A stretch of 64,000 nt of DNA. Source: Liolophura sinensis. Lineage: Eukaryota; Mollusca; Polyplacophora; Chitonida; Chitonidae. Position numbers and translations under genes: made by a program. Shown here one piece after another: positions 24,670-36,569 of this stretch (within the stretch, counting starts at the first letter, position 1; each line of letters starts with the position of its first letter). Under the pieces are notes generated by a model that saw nothing but the letters and a program-made list of their open reading frames with translations, ran no database searches and was not told the origin of the DNA. Location of the stretch: contig NC_088301.1 of assembly GCF_032854445.1 (NCBI RefSeq), forward strand, positions 16,884,018 through 16,948,017, written 5' to 3'.

Positions 24670-25830
24670 TTTTTCTGGTGAATAACTACTAAATTCAATT
24701 ATTAAACCGCACATACCATTCCCTTCAGCAGAAATTAGTCCCCCATGGAAGATGTATGAATACATCGAACTGTAGTTGCGTGTGTTCTCAACACTACTCT
24801 CATTACTTTGATTACAGTTTGATGGTGAATTGGTGGTTGACATAAACCGTTTACCTTTAGCAAACATTTGACGAACATAACCACGTGACCATATCGGTGG
24901 ACTAGGACTGTTCTACAACGAACGTAAAGCTGCATATACTGCCGTCGACCGATTTCCTGTTGCCAAGGCTCCCATGACATATACATGTATGAAAGATAAA
25001 TGCAGGGAATCGACAAATTCCCTGCCCAGGGCTGGAATCGAAACCATACCTCTTGTGCCTCGTTGCTATGATCCGCTGATCTCATTTAATGTCTGCACCT
25101 GGCTCATCCCCAGTTAATGAACATCTTAAGTTTAAGTTTAATTTTATACCATTTCGATTTCACTCGAACATGATCTATAACTTGTCATTATGAAGCGATG
25201 TATTAAGTTTCGATTAAATGCAATGAAGCATTTTGAAAGAATCCCTGAAAACAAACACTTGGAGGATGGGCTGGCTGTCGGACTTGCAGACTGATTGACT
25301 GACAGACGAGGTAGAAACCAATAATCCCCTCCAACACCGGGACCAATAAATTCGACGATCTAGAAATTCTATTTACCGACGCGATTGCAAGGGAGGCAGT
25401 ATCACATTGCTAAAGGTGAAATACGCATGGATATTGGTCGTTGACAACAAAATGAAGCCCTTTGGAACAAAAACACCTCACACTAAGAATTAAACATATC
25501 CAATTAACAAAGGTTTTTGTTTTGGGGGAAATTTTCGTTTCTTTATGAAATTTAGTGTAAGGCATGGCATTCTGGTTTTCGAAACTAATTTCTTGTGTTA
25601 TCACGTCATTTTTGCTGTTGGAACGTCGGCACCAAGTGGTGGAATGTGGTAAGTTTTACCAAAACACCACACATTATAGTGAAGACATGAGCATGCACAT
25701 GGGTGTCTTACAAAAGGCGTGGGAACAAAACCATAATGGGAGTCAGGTTCTTGACTGACACAGAAAAAAAGACGCATAGAATGTCATACGTGTGTACATT
25801 TTATAATCAGTATCAGGATGGTGTACAATA
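24670..25830. other. no gene seen
   Basis: A segment at 25,020-25,080 (CAGGGCTGGAATCGAAACC, then CCTCGTTGCTATGATCCGC) looks like the reverse of a degenerate tRNA-like head. No other feature. Confidence 0.35.
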
Positions 25831-25834
25831 CCAT

Positions 25835-25952
25835 GGTTTCATGAAGCTCACTTAGGTAATTAAGGAGTTAACAACCATAACAACGTATGTTGTAGAGATA
25901 TAAAGTGCACTTAGCTAAGGGGGACTTAACACTAGGTAAGCTTCATGAAACC
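25835..25952. mobile_element. short inverted-repeat element (MITE-like)
   Basis: The 118-bp segment is bounded by inverted repeats of about 21 bp: left GGTTTCATGAAGCTCACTTA, right CTAGGTAAGCTTCATGAAAC plus C. They differ at about two positions. The interior has no coding capacity. Size and structure fit a miniature inverted-repeat transposable element. I did not identify a clear target-site duplication. Confidence 0.6.
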
Positions 25953-25954
25953 GG

Positions 25955-26585
25955 CCCCAGTTGCTTAGTTATCGTTTACCAAAACTATGTATCTCTGTTC
26001 CTCTTCGATTTTAGCGGATCACAAGTCTATGTCCATTGTCACAGTGGCCACAATACGATGCACAGAAGGTCCCTAGCCCTGGATTTAGACTCAAAATAGC
26101 CCCAAAAGGATTACATGCCTCATTAGACATTTTTTATTCTTATATTACTTTCGAGACAAATTAACAGAACGGAATCAAATTATAGTACTCTTCCTAAGAG
26201 ATAACTGCTTCATTAATTTATAGAGAGACTACTACAAATACATTTATGCCCATCAAATGTGTTAATTACATCATTTTAACAAATCTTGGCAAGGTTTTCA
26301 CTTTCTGTTTAAAAATACAGTGTTAAAATCTTGGTGCTGCAAATCCTCTCCAATTTGTGTTCTTTTTTTTCAGTTTTTTTTGCATTTAAAAGCGATTCGG
26401 AAATTACATGTCAAAATTTACACTTGCTGATTCAGTTTGTTCAGGAGTATGAATGTAACTTTTCAATTTTACAACCAACCAAAAAACACTTTATAAAACA
26501 CTCAAAATCGAATCGCGTTTCACCTTTATAATAAATGAGTTATTTAACGGTAGATATTATGGTTTCTAAAATAAATCAGCATTTT
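25955..26585. other. no gene seen
   Basis: AT-rich sequence, no recognised feature. Confidence 0.4.
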
Positions 26586-26587
26586 TT

Positions 26588-26758
26588 CCGGCTATACGTG
26601 GGAAGGTGTTCCAGCACCCTGCGGATGGTCGTGGGTTTCGACCGGGCTCTGTCCGGTTTCTTCCCACGATAATGATGGGCTTCGTCGTATGAATGAAATA
26701 TTCATGAGTACGATGTAAAGCACTAATAATATAAATATATAAATAAATAAGTAAATAT
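26588..26758 (+). repeat. SINE family A, 3' two thirds
   Basis: Contains TACGTGGGAAGGTGTTCCAG, CCTGCGGATGGTCGTGGG, GGGCTCTGTCCGGTTTCTTC and a tail with repeated AAATA units. The head is missing. Reverse-strand open frames with TGQSPVET-like peptides are products of the repeat. Confidence 0.85.
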
Positions 26759-26759
26759 A

Positions 26760-29700
26760 AGCAGTATACAGCTGCCACGAACATGTACTACTGACCATTT
26801 CTATTGCATCCTGTGAAAGGATGCCTGCAGATTAAAGCAGAATTTTTTAATTGAAAAGTATTTAAGCTGTAGCAAGAAATAGTCTTCGGAGGCAGCGACA
26901 ATGTATCAGCACAAATGACTCAAACTCTGATCAAGTGCTTTTTTTAACGCCTATAAACAAGACTTTTTAAATTCAGAACTGTGTGTGGTGGATACCTAAG
27001 CGCCCAGAGTAACCACCACGCTTGGATAAGATACCTGAAACCATCCTGACACAAAGCCGCAGTCAAATCTGTTAAGGTTCTGATGGTCTCAGTTAGCCAG
27101 CGCCTTTTTAAAATCTGCACAAGAGAGAGCGCAAGAATACATTTAGGTCGTGAAGTGTACATATGGCCATATCAGGCTTAATCCAAGGATACTAGAAGAG
27201 TATTCACTCAGATTTACTCATGAATGACATAAATTTCCCGTTTATGCGTCTCAGATTTGGCACCAGCTGCCATTTTGTCTCATACATTCTACCAGAGCCC
27301 TCATCATTTCTACAGCCAGATAGTCAGATAGGAGCAATGGACTTTTCCTGTATTCCGACGCTCGGAGCCCTTAACATTTGTCAGAAATGAAACTGTGTAC
27401 TGTTTTCTTTCCATATAGATTTAAGAACGAAAGTGAAAGAATGCTTCGGTTAACCCTGTTTTGTGAGAGGCTGTATGTCTGAGGGATTACAGCTTCCTAA
27501 CAGTAACTCCCGGGCTAGTACCTCTGCCAGACGTCTATAATGCTTAGTTCCACATACCAGCAGTACCTTTTAAGTGTGTCGTTCTGAGAAATAGCTTTGA
27601 CAGGGACTAGCGGCGTGAAATAAGAAATGGTTTGTGCTTTACCCGCAAACGTATTGGATCCTTCTTTACCCAGAACTGCCCTCGCTGGCTCGGTAAAGCG
27701 CTGCTTCGCTGGAGCTTCATGAACCTTGACCAATGAGGTCGCGTCTTCGAATTCAGCTCTTGCTGTTTCGGCTTCAGCACTAAGCCAGGTAATTTGCCGG
27801 AAGATTTACTCCGGGGAGCCAGGTTTCCTCCATTCATCAATATAACATCCGCCATATTAAAGATTTTTTTAAGCAGAGGGTTAAACTCCAATTAACAATA
27901 TTTTTGCTCGGAAATAACCACAGATAATCCATGGTCCAGACACATGAAAAGAACTTAGTAAAAGCTTGAGAAAAGATTCCTGTGCTAAATTTGTGACATT
28001 ACTTTTGTGACAAGTTTTTACACAATAAATTGATCTAAATTGACATGATGAATTTCAGACTTGACTGATGGATTATTAGATAGTATATAAAAAATAAGAC
28101 AGATTTGCTTTTCACTGGTCAGCAATAAATTTTAGATTAGATTCAGATCTAACGGCGTTCTAAGGGATTTTTATTTCACCTATACGATAGCCATCGGTTT
28201 TATTTGTGAAGGAGCACAGAGTGCTCCGAGGAAAACTTCATCAGTTGGAAGGAACTCTTTAAAACTGTACTTGTGGAGAAAAGATATATGATATACACAT
28301 GTATTATAGAAATGAACGAATCATTAAGACTTTAGCCATACAGTGAAGAGAGCAGGCTTTAAAAGAGAGGCAGTGACTGGTTTCCGACAGAATGAAAACA
28401 TCAATATAAAACAGACGAACATGATTAAAAAGAGTTAAAAAAACGAAACCTTTGTTAAAACTAGAAAACCATAACATTTTATAATACATCATGTTGAAAA
28501 TCGTATGCATGTAGGATTTATCTGTATATATATCAAAAAATTATTTTATTATGTAGGCCAATGACGTTTAAATATTTAATGACTGCATCGCTAGCTATGC
28601 TGTTAAATAAATGGAATACAGAGTAGACTGTGCAGAATCTTTGCTGAATATTAGCAGTCTACATACAGTCAACAAGAATATGTTTGATAACGTATTGAGC
28701 ATCAGACACTGCGTTATTGGAATCTTCAACGTACTTCGTGTAACACTAACTGAATGGCCTTACTAACATAGGTGACCATCTACACCAAGTGAACATTCAT
28801 TGGCAGGTACGAATCGATGTACTCGTGTTAGTCCCATAATAGAACGATGTTTTGAGGTCACATTTCGCGAACGAATTTGTCACTTTCCACTTTGTAACAC
28901 ACGATGACCCAGTATATCTGCTTAGTTTCTAATATTCTATTTAGATGCATATATAATATGTTTTTCTTAAAAAATGTTTTTTGGAACTATTTTTAGGTAC
29001 CCCCTAAAGGCATCACAGTCTGTCACGTAGACGTGATTGTTCGATTCCAGTTGTCTTTTGCGTGGGAAAAGACATGTCTCGGAAGATTGAGTCTCGCAAA
29101 GCTTGATCACTAATGGTCTGCATGATACCTTCCCTGCGTCAAAAGAACCACCCAATTACCCGAGTCCGTTGCAGAAGAGCTTACCGGGGCTTCTTCCTGT
29201 GTTGCTTCTCAGACAAGGCAGTGCCTGGAGGCTTGTAACTCATGTCTGTGGAGAGGAGGGTGAGTTGATCAAATGATTTCGCTTCTAGACATCTTAGTTA
29301 GAGTATAATTTAAAAAAAAAGTTTACTAAATATAGGGATTTTCTTTAAACACTTTCATTTTCATTCCTTTTAATTAACGTAAGGTGATTCAAATTTTTTT
29401 TTAAAAGTTGCCTTTATTATTGTATAGTATTGAGCGCAGACCGAATTTATCCTGTTGTAACTGTACAAAGTAATGGTATTACCGATGTTTGTCTATGATT
29501 GTGGTGTCTGGTTTGAAGACAAACACATCTATATATAACCACTGCGATAGAAAATGTGCAAGAACCAGTTGCCTTCAAACCCTTGTGTAAGATCCCGAAA
29601 CATTGGCCCCATGTCTACAATTTTGCACACGATATCCCATTAAATAAGTGGACGTGATGTATACAGAAATGTCTCCTAGATGCAGTTGTGTTTATTAAAA

Positions 29701-29795
29701 CATGTACAAACTTATAAAATGTCGGATACTAAACTCAATATACAAATAGATCAAACCAGAATTTTCATCGCACGTTGAACAAATTACTTGTGAAT
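26760..29795. other. no clear gene; one degraded SINE A
   Basis: Around 27,690-27,860 a weak family A match (CTTGACCAATGAGGTCGCG, then GGAGCCAGGTTTCCTCCAT) is visible. The rest shows no coding-like frame. The open frame at 26,944-27,162 (minus) is unrecognised. Confidence 0.35.
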
Positions 29796-29799
29796 CTAT

Positions 29800-29955
29800 A
29801 CGTCAAAACAGATATTCGTATATATGTACCAGCCGTCAACCAAAATGAACCAGGCCAGTAATCGATGTTCAACGCAAATCACCAAAGAGAAAGAATACAG
29901 AGTATGCAATTAGGATGGAATCATGCAAAGAAGAGAAGTCAGTAGTTTCCAGTGC
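29800..29955 (-). repeat. R1 repeat, reverse fragment
   Basis: Contains GATATTCGTATATATGTACC and CCGTCAACCAAAATGAACC, then TTAGGATGGAATCATGCAAA, matching the reverse copy at 35.4-35.5 kb (TTAGGGCGGAATTATGCAAA). Confidence 0.5.
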
Positions 29956-30246
29956 TGTTTTAAAGACGCGAGAAACGCTCCAGGTGAATGAGTGAAATCC
30001 GTATTCAACCCGTGAACTATGATAGTATACCTTCATGTTGATAATGAAAATATGTCCCAATAGCGCTTTAATTATAACTGTTCGTATATCCAACGCGCTG
30101 ATCAAATTCAAAATGATGAATATACTGGTCATAGCCGCAAACGAAGCGAAATTAGACACAGTTATGAGACAGATTGTCAGAGATTCTAGACTCTCTGTTT
30201 ATATTTACTTACATGCGAATTACACTCATGAAACGTAAGAAACTTA

Positions 30247-30440
30247 GATTTATTTATTTTTATTGGTGTTTTACGCCGTACTAAAGAATATTTCACTTGT
30301 ACGACGGCGGCCAGCGTTATGGTGGGAGGAAACCGCGCAGAGCCCGGGGGAAACCCACGACCATCCGCAGGTTGCTGAGGACCTTCCAACGTTCGGCGGG
30401 AGACGAAGCTTTCGGGTCATTACGCTGCGCTACCGCGATA
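30247..30440 (-). repeat. SINE family A, internally deleted
   Basis: Starts with the tail TTTATTTATTTTTATTGGTG, then GTTTTACGCCGTACTAAAG, ACGACGGCGGCCAGCG and GGAAACCGCGCAGAGCCCG. After GGGAGACGAAGC it jumps directly to the 5' head block GGGTCATTACGCTGCGCT, so the section with the B-box is deleted. Confidence 0.85.
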
Positions 30441-30944
30441 ACCAAAAGAGCCACAGAGACTCCCAAGAAACTTAGAGTGAAAGCCTTTGGTGGAATAGTT
30501 TCCATATGCAATAATTTTTTTAACCGTGTGTAAGTACCACCACAATATACACATTAAACAACTAGCTTGCATTATGTTGATGAGACGTGTGTTGTGGTAT
30601 TGTTTAATGGCTGACCCCTGAAACACGCTTCAGTACAAAATCTGATCCCATTCCTGGTCGACGATAACAACCTGCTAGTTGGCGTGCAGCGATACAGCGC
30701 CCTGGCAATGATTGTACTGGCCGACATAACAACCTCTGAACATGGGGGACTCGCTGGCTATGATAATCAAAGCGCTTCACGACGGGCGTCAGTCACTTTC
30801 CCATGCACTGGAATCTCGCTTTTGCTACTTTAGCTGCGGCTTTACGTCAGTAGACATATGCAGTACGTGGTGAATGCTGATGGGTTACTCCACGTGGTCA
30901 ATCCGGTTTCCTCTATCCATAAACTCTTAAGCGTTGCGTTGTTT

Positions 30945-31110
30945 GTTTATTTGATTGGTGTTCGGACAGTGCCTGGAGGAAACCCGCGACCATCCGCAGG
31001 ACCTTTTCACTTACGGCCAGAGAGGAAGCCAGCATGAACTCACGCCGACCGCATTGGTGTCACTGGGTCACTGGACTTTGCAGGCGCGTTAACAACTTGG
31101 CCAACGCTGC
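30945..31110 (-). repeat. SINE family A, reverse, partial
   Basis: Tail TTTGTTTATTTGATTGGTG, then a deletion, then GGAGGAAACCCGCGACCATC, GGAAGCCAGCATGAACTCAC, GACCGCATTGGTGTCACTGG and AACAACTTGGCCAACGC. Confidence 0.8.
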
Positions 31111-31534
31111 AACATTACATTGAAAAATAAATAAAACATAATAAAAAGAAACAATTAATCTCATGACTGCGCATGACTGTTGCAGCTTACCTGTGTCTAT
31201 CAGATAATCGTTAAATGTCTCCATGGTGTGTGCAAAATTCTAAAGGTATCGGACAAATGCCTTGGGATATACCTAGTATGTAGCTTTGTACCGTTTACCT
31301 GGGCATTGTGAATTGACTACACAACGGTGTAACATTGTAGTTACGTTGTAAACTTTCATGTTGACTGGGTTAATACGAGAAGAGTAAAGTAAACTTGTTA
31401 TTCCGTAGAAAGTCAAGGCTTTCATTCAGGTATATGTATATTTCAACATAACATAACATTTTAAGAGTGAGATGACGGCTTTTCAAAGGCTACCGCTTTT
31501 TTCGTGTATGGTACAACGATTAACGATCTGCAAG

Positions 31535-31690
31535 TGAAACTTACTACCATCCGCAGTTTGCAGACAGATCTTCCCACGTACGACTGGGGAGGAAGACACC
31601 ATGACCTGACCTTGAACTCACAGCGATCACATAGGTAACAGTCGCATGGGCCATTGTGCTGGGGTGGCACGCTAACCACTGGATTATTCC
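31535..31690 (-). repeat. SINE family A, reverse, head half
   Basis: Contains ACTACCATCCGCAGTTTGC, CCTTGAACTCACAGCGATCA and GGCACGCTAACCACTGG, i.e. the B-box-like and A-box-like parts in reverse. The tail is missing. Confidence 0.75.
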
Positions 31691-31694
31691 GTGC

Positions 31695-32505
31695 TGTTTT
31701 CAGTGAGGTAAACTGATAAGCTTGGAAACTACGTATTAAAGTCAAAATAATGGTAACTACAAGAGTCAAACGATAATGAAATATTCCCCAACCTTATTTA
31801 TCTTGTCATCCATGATAAATTTCAAGATTTAGCAGAGCCTTCAGAATGAAATTATTACTCACTTCTCGCCATGAATTATTTAATTATCAAACGACCATGA
31901 CTGACTGAGATAAAGTTAGTCTTAACCTAGTAAGGAAATTTATGACCATATGTGTTATGCTTGAAAGGTTTGCATCGACCACCGGTTGTAAATACCAGGT
32001 TTATAGTCAGGCATTGGGTTCCTTATGAGATAGATACATTAATCATCCTCAAAGAATCCTTCATTTACAAGTAAATTACAGTCTAGGTATAAAAAAAACA
32101 GACGATTTATCACATTGTGCTTTTAGTATATACTGGTTATAAGGAAATTATCATTGTAGGTTAACGTCAGTTTGGCTATATTGCTGTCATATCTTGTCTA
32201 GCGTATATTGCGGTCACAGCGCCCTGGTCAAATTCACGACTCCTACAGGAAGGTGACACAGACAGGTTTGGCCCACCTTGACCACTACGCAGTTTGAGGT
32301 AATGCAATTACCATGTCACCGACTACAGACGTGATTACCAGACTCAATCAACTCCAATCAGATGAAAATCATAGGAGATTTGACAAATCCTCACTTAATT
32401 TACCGCTGTTCATGGTAACGCCTCGGTCAGACTTGGTCGAATAAATGATTTAACTGTAATCTGACAAGAGACTTTTTGTATATACAATCACACAAATCTG
32501 AGTTA
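31695..32505. other. no gene seen
   Basis: Nothing recognised. Confidence 0.4.
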
Positions 32506-32508
32506 GAG

Positions 32509-32670
32509 TGAGTGAGTGCTTGGGGTCTAACGTCGTAGTTAACAGTTTTTCAGTCATATGACGACGAAGAAATCTTTAGCATAGGTCTGAGTAATGACCT
32601 TCCATCGGCGCTATCGTTGACGTGACTGTTGGTTTAAGTTAAGAAGTTGTCCTTTATTCTCAGGTTGTGA
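32509..32670 (-). repeat. SINE family C, reverse, internally deleted
   Basis: Begins GAGTGCTTGGGGTCTAACG-TCGT, then TTTTTCAGTCATATGACG, and after a diverged middle ends with a GAAGTTGTCCTTTATTC block related to the GAGGAAGTTG part of the 10.1-kb copy. Confidence 0.55.
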
Positions 32671-32725
32671 CGGCTTGTTCTGTGAGGTTGACAGTGCTCC
32701 AGATCTAACAAAACGTAATGATTGT

Positions 32726-32945
32726 GTGAGTGAGTGCTTGAGGTTTAACGTCGTACTAAACAATTTTCAGTCATACGACGACGAAGGAATCCTTAGAGTG
32801 CATGCAATGTGCCTCCTTGTTGCAGGACGGATTTCCACCGCTCTTTTATCTAGTGCTGCTTCACTGAGACGCCTTACCAAAGGCAAGTACGCCGCCCCAG
32901 CCAAGCCATTATACTGATACGGGTCAACCAGTCATCACGGATGGT
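32726..32945 (-). repeat. SINE family C, reverse
   Basis: Contains GAGTGAGTGCTTGAGGTTTA, TTCAGTCATACGACGACG, CAATGTGCCTCCTTGTTGC, GGACGGATTTCCACCGCTC and ACGGGTCAACCAGTC. It is the reverse of 10,220-10,445. The tRNA-like head is missing. The peptide MCLLVAGRISTALLSS is encoded in both copies only because the repeat is shared. Confidence 0.8.
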
Positions 32946-32949
32946 AAGC

Positions 32950-34160
32950 TATGTTTGAAAAAAGCTTTACAGTTTTGACTGCCCGTGTTACGTTCATCTG
33001 CATTCTACCGGTGTTTCTTTAAGCTCACGTAGACAACTGCATGAAAACCAGCAGATACATTTACACCCGAGTAGTGACTATAATCAGTGAATAAATGAAC
33101 AAGCGCTTCACTTGCCTTGTAACTTCTGATTGTTGGCCCGAAGTCTGTTTGCACAGTACCGCTCGATCCTAACGACATATCTTTTACGGATGTGGATCAA
33201 AACACCCGTAATATCACAGCAAGATGTTCACATCATATGCCGATCATACAGCCAAGATGGGTATACCATCCGCATAGGGTAGGCATAGGAGGGGCGCAGG
33301 ATCCGACAATCATCCGTATAGGATTTCACGACATGCGCCAACATTCACACATGAACTCATCTAACTTATGACAAATGCCGCGTTGTTTACCAACCTTGTT
33401 TGTTCTCTGGAAGTAATAAAAAATATTCACAAAAGGTAGAGTTTTCGATGTGGTTACCTATTCACACATAATCATGATAATACGCAGATCGAGTTTTGAC
33501 TGTTTCCGCAATTATTCATCAGATGCAAAATGATAACCTACATGTACAATACACGATTTTAAATTATTTAACCAAAACAGGGCTGGTCGGTAATAGCACT
33601 TCCCTCTTTGCCCGTTTATCACACAAGTCTACAACATACTGGTGTCTATTTGTGATTGTTACATTCCTTATGTTACTCTTATTTTGTTTCCGGTTGTAGA
33701 TATTTTCTTGCTGTGGCCACTGGGCTTCCGATGAATGGCCTTTCAGGCCGGAAATGACTACTCATTTCCTGCTGTGGATTTAAGCCAACGGATTTGGGTT
33801 GTGTGTTTGGCAAATGTCAGATGCAAATACTCTGAGCACTCTAAGTCCTCTAACGAACCTTAGATCATCAGGGATTGATGCGTTGAAAGCTATTACACAA
33901 ACACTAAAACACAACAAACAAATAGAAATTTCCATCCAAAGGCTGTCTGCAAACATTGCCACTATACTATACTATTCTAGAGACACTAATCAGCGAAGTA
34001 TGACAACGTGACGTACAGTCTAGCATGGTTTGGATTCTAACTGTTGAGGAGTGCTACATTACAAGTAATTTAATGAGTGGATTTGCTTATTCCAGAAGGG
34101 ATGATGTGTGGTTAAATTAGAATACAGACACAGTAACAAAAGAGACGAATTTAGACAAAC
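32950..34160. other. no gene seen
   Basis: Open frames of 60-70 codons on both strands look random. No repeat recognised. Confidence 0.4.
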
Positions 34161-34162
34161 TG

Positions 34163-34225
34163 CATTCCTCCCACTATAATGTTGGCCGCCGTCGTCTAGG
34201 TTAATTCAAATATTCTTGATTAAAA
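34163..34225 (+). repeat. SINE family A, short 3' remnant
   Basis: Contains ATTCCTCCCACTATAATGTT and GGCCGCCGTCGTCTAGG, then AATATTCTTGA. Only the 3' third is left. Confidence 0.65.
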
Positions 34226-34254
34226 AAATGCGAGAGATTACAGCAGAGAATAAA

Positions 34255-34405
34255 AATAGAGCAGGAACAACGACGGTATTAGAGTTGGCAAATGGCCATC
34301 CGATACAGGTGACGTACGGCCTCCTCTGAGTTGACCTCAGTTATGCTGTTATTGTAATTGTTCGTGTAAATGCTTAAAAAGCAGTAATTTACATGTCACC
34401 CTAAC
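34255..34405 (+). repeat. R2 repeat
   Basis: Contains GAGCAGGAACAACGACGG, GAGTTGGCAAATGGCC, ACGTACGGCCTCCTCTGAG, TTGACCTCAGTTATGC, TTCGTGTAAATGCTTAAAAA and CAGTAATTTACATG. The order is as in the copy at 4.7 kb. Confidence 0.6.
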
Positions 34406-35161
34406 ACCAATCAAATAAATAAATACATAATTTGCATTCACAGGTTAAATCTATCCGGTGAATGTGAGACAGAGGGCCAGATACTTAAAACCCTTTTCGC
34501 TTGCTCAAAGCACATCTTCTCCCGGAGTACCAATACAACTAGTTTGAGAATCAACCCAGATTTGCGATATTTGAGCATTGCTCTGTTATTTTAGAATCCC
34601 ATCTGGGCTCCCGGAGGGAGGCAGTTGTAATTTGATTGATTCTTTCCGCCGTGCCATTGTCCTTCACAACGACAGAGTTATAGTGTTACCCTCAAATACT
34701 TATAGTCCTTGGAACTTGGAATGTGGGCCTATCACATTACCAGCCTGCCTTTGCGGTTAGAAACCTTGTGTAGACTGTCGTAAAGTAGGGCTTATCCTGC
34801 ATTCAGGTGTGTGTTTTCGTGTTCCATAAATGTCAAGGAGTAACCAAATATATCTGACGGAGAGGAATGGAGGTGGCGGTGATGTGGGGCAATTAGAACG
34901 TCTTGTACATCACCGCGAGCGACTACCCGGTGATGATTGCGTTAAGTGAAGGGAAACAGCCGGGCATATCAGACAACAGTCCTGCTGGGCCTGACTGAGT
35001 CTTTAAGCGAAACTGTCACCTGGATACGTCGCTGTCTTCAATAATGTACCCAGTTCTGTGGGCAGCGCATGAAATTTGCCCCGGTGAACTTTGACTGCCC
35101 ACGAACAGAAGCAGAGCAGTGTCTGTGAAGTAGGCGGGATACGTCGTAAATCCCAAAACAC

Positions 35162-35167
35162 TATATA

Positions 35168-35246
<79 letters not shown>
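35162..35246. repeat. (AT)n microsatellite
   Basis: About 85 bp of near-perfect AT dinucleotide repeat, with one G interruption near the left end. Long open frames across it are meaningless Tyr-Ile repeats. Confidence 0.95.
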
Positions 35247-35249
<3 letters not shown>

Positions 35250-35394
35250 AAGATTGCTAATTAATTGAGTGTTTGCGGACTGTAACAAGGTGTAAATAAA
35301 ACTGATAATACGGTAACACCAGATGAATCTATTTAACCAGTATATTGGACTTGCCGACCCATGCCGCTGACTTTTATCATCCTGAATCTATGTA

Positions 35395-35545
35395 TCGAAT
35401 CTGACATTCGTATACCAGCGCAAACCAATATGGACGTTCGTGGTCAATGATCGCAAGTTTATTCCCAAAACGACGGTTAACACGAATCTACGAGATTAGG
35501 GCGGAATTATGCAAAGAGAATGCTCTGTCACAATGAACTACAAGT
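35395..35545 (-). repeat. R1 repeat, reverse copy
   Basis: Contains GACATTCGTATACCAGC, the reverse of the R1 signature, and GGGCGGAATTATGCAAAGAG, the reverse of the block CTCTTTGCAGGATTCCGTC at 24.48 kb. Confidence 0.6.
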
Positions 35546-35654
35546 TTTCAAGTTTTCAAGTTGGGATATCTCACACGCAATATATTCTGGAATTTTACCG
35601 GCACCGGCACAAAGAAACGCCCCACCCTGAACTGCAAAAACCGGGATCTTCAAT

Positions 35655-35840
35655 TCCAGTTACGCTGTGAGTTCGAGCCCATGCTGACTTCCTTCCCTGT
35701 TGTATGTAGATGATTTGGGCATCCGGGTTTGTCATGGATTATGTCAAATTTCCTCCCGCCATAATGCTGGGTAACGTCGTATCATCGAAACATTCTTGGG
35801 TACGGCGTATCAAGACTCAAATAAACCCAGATTGAAATAA
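35655..35840 (+). repeat. SINE family A, 3' two thirds
   Basis: Contains GCTGTGAGTTCGAGCCCATG (B-box-like), CAAATTTCCTCCCGCCATAA, TGCTGGGTAACGTCGTATC, CATTCTTGGGTACGGCGTAT and the tail CTCAAATAAACCC. Confidence 0.75.
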
Positions 35841-36449
35841 ATAACTCCATTCACGCCTGGCACAGCACTACTCCTAAAGGCACCAAGTAGACAATCCGCC
35901 GATTAGTAGGCTTGTAGTATGTCTACAAAGACTTTCTTTACGAAAGACTGTAAATTATCAACACGACGAAACACCCGCTTGCACATATCCCACTATGTGT
36001 ATTATAACTGTCTGCATCAGTTAAAATCATGACTGGCCAATCGGACAAACGAAACAGCAGATATCCAAAATTCTGCAACTGTGTTTCGTTAAAAACTGAC
36101 TCGTGCCGGGACTGCAGACACATGCTAGGGTTGACTCACACTGGAAAAGGCTCAGCTGATCTGTGACGTCATTTCCGAAAATTCCCGATCATTGACGAAA
36201 GATAGATGGGGTATTGAGAGATATAGGATGTCTAAAAAATGATAAACAAATTTTCATTATTTTGACATTGTATTCCCTTCTCTTAAAACCACATTCTTTT
36301 TATAGTACATTCTCATGTATCCTTAGGCAACAGACCAGATCTCCAGAAACTGTATATGTTTTTTTTCAATAAGCAAAGATCTTCAGCAGTGTACATAACA
36401 TATCTAAGTAGTGTTTGACTGAATTTTTTTTCGAGAAACGTTTCAAATA

Positions 36450-36565
36450 CGGGGCAGCGAAGAGAGTCTGACAGCTGGCAAATGGTCACAAGTAACAGCG
36501 AAATGTGGCCTTTTTTCAGTTCACCTATGTTTATGATTTATTCCTTCTGTTCATGTAAAATTTAA
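36450..36565 (+). repeat. R2 repeat
   Basis: Contains GACAGCTGGCAAATGGTCAC, AAGTAACAGCGAAATGTGGC and TTCTGTTCATGTAAA. Confidence 0.6.
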
Positions 36566-36569
36566 GTAG

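Noticed and set aside
31461-31769. 102-codon minus-strand open frame
   Set aside because: Read through a SINE A copy.
32675-32917. 80-codon plus-strand open frame with MCLLVAGRISTALL
   Set aside because: The same peptide occurs in the family C copy at 10.2-10.4 kb; it comes from the shared repeat, not from a gene family.
35016-35288. 90-codon frame with Tyr-Ile repeats
   Set aside because: Translation of the (AT)n microsatellite.
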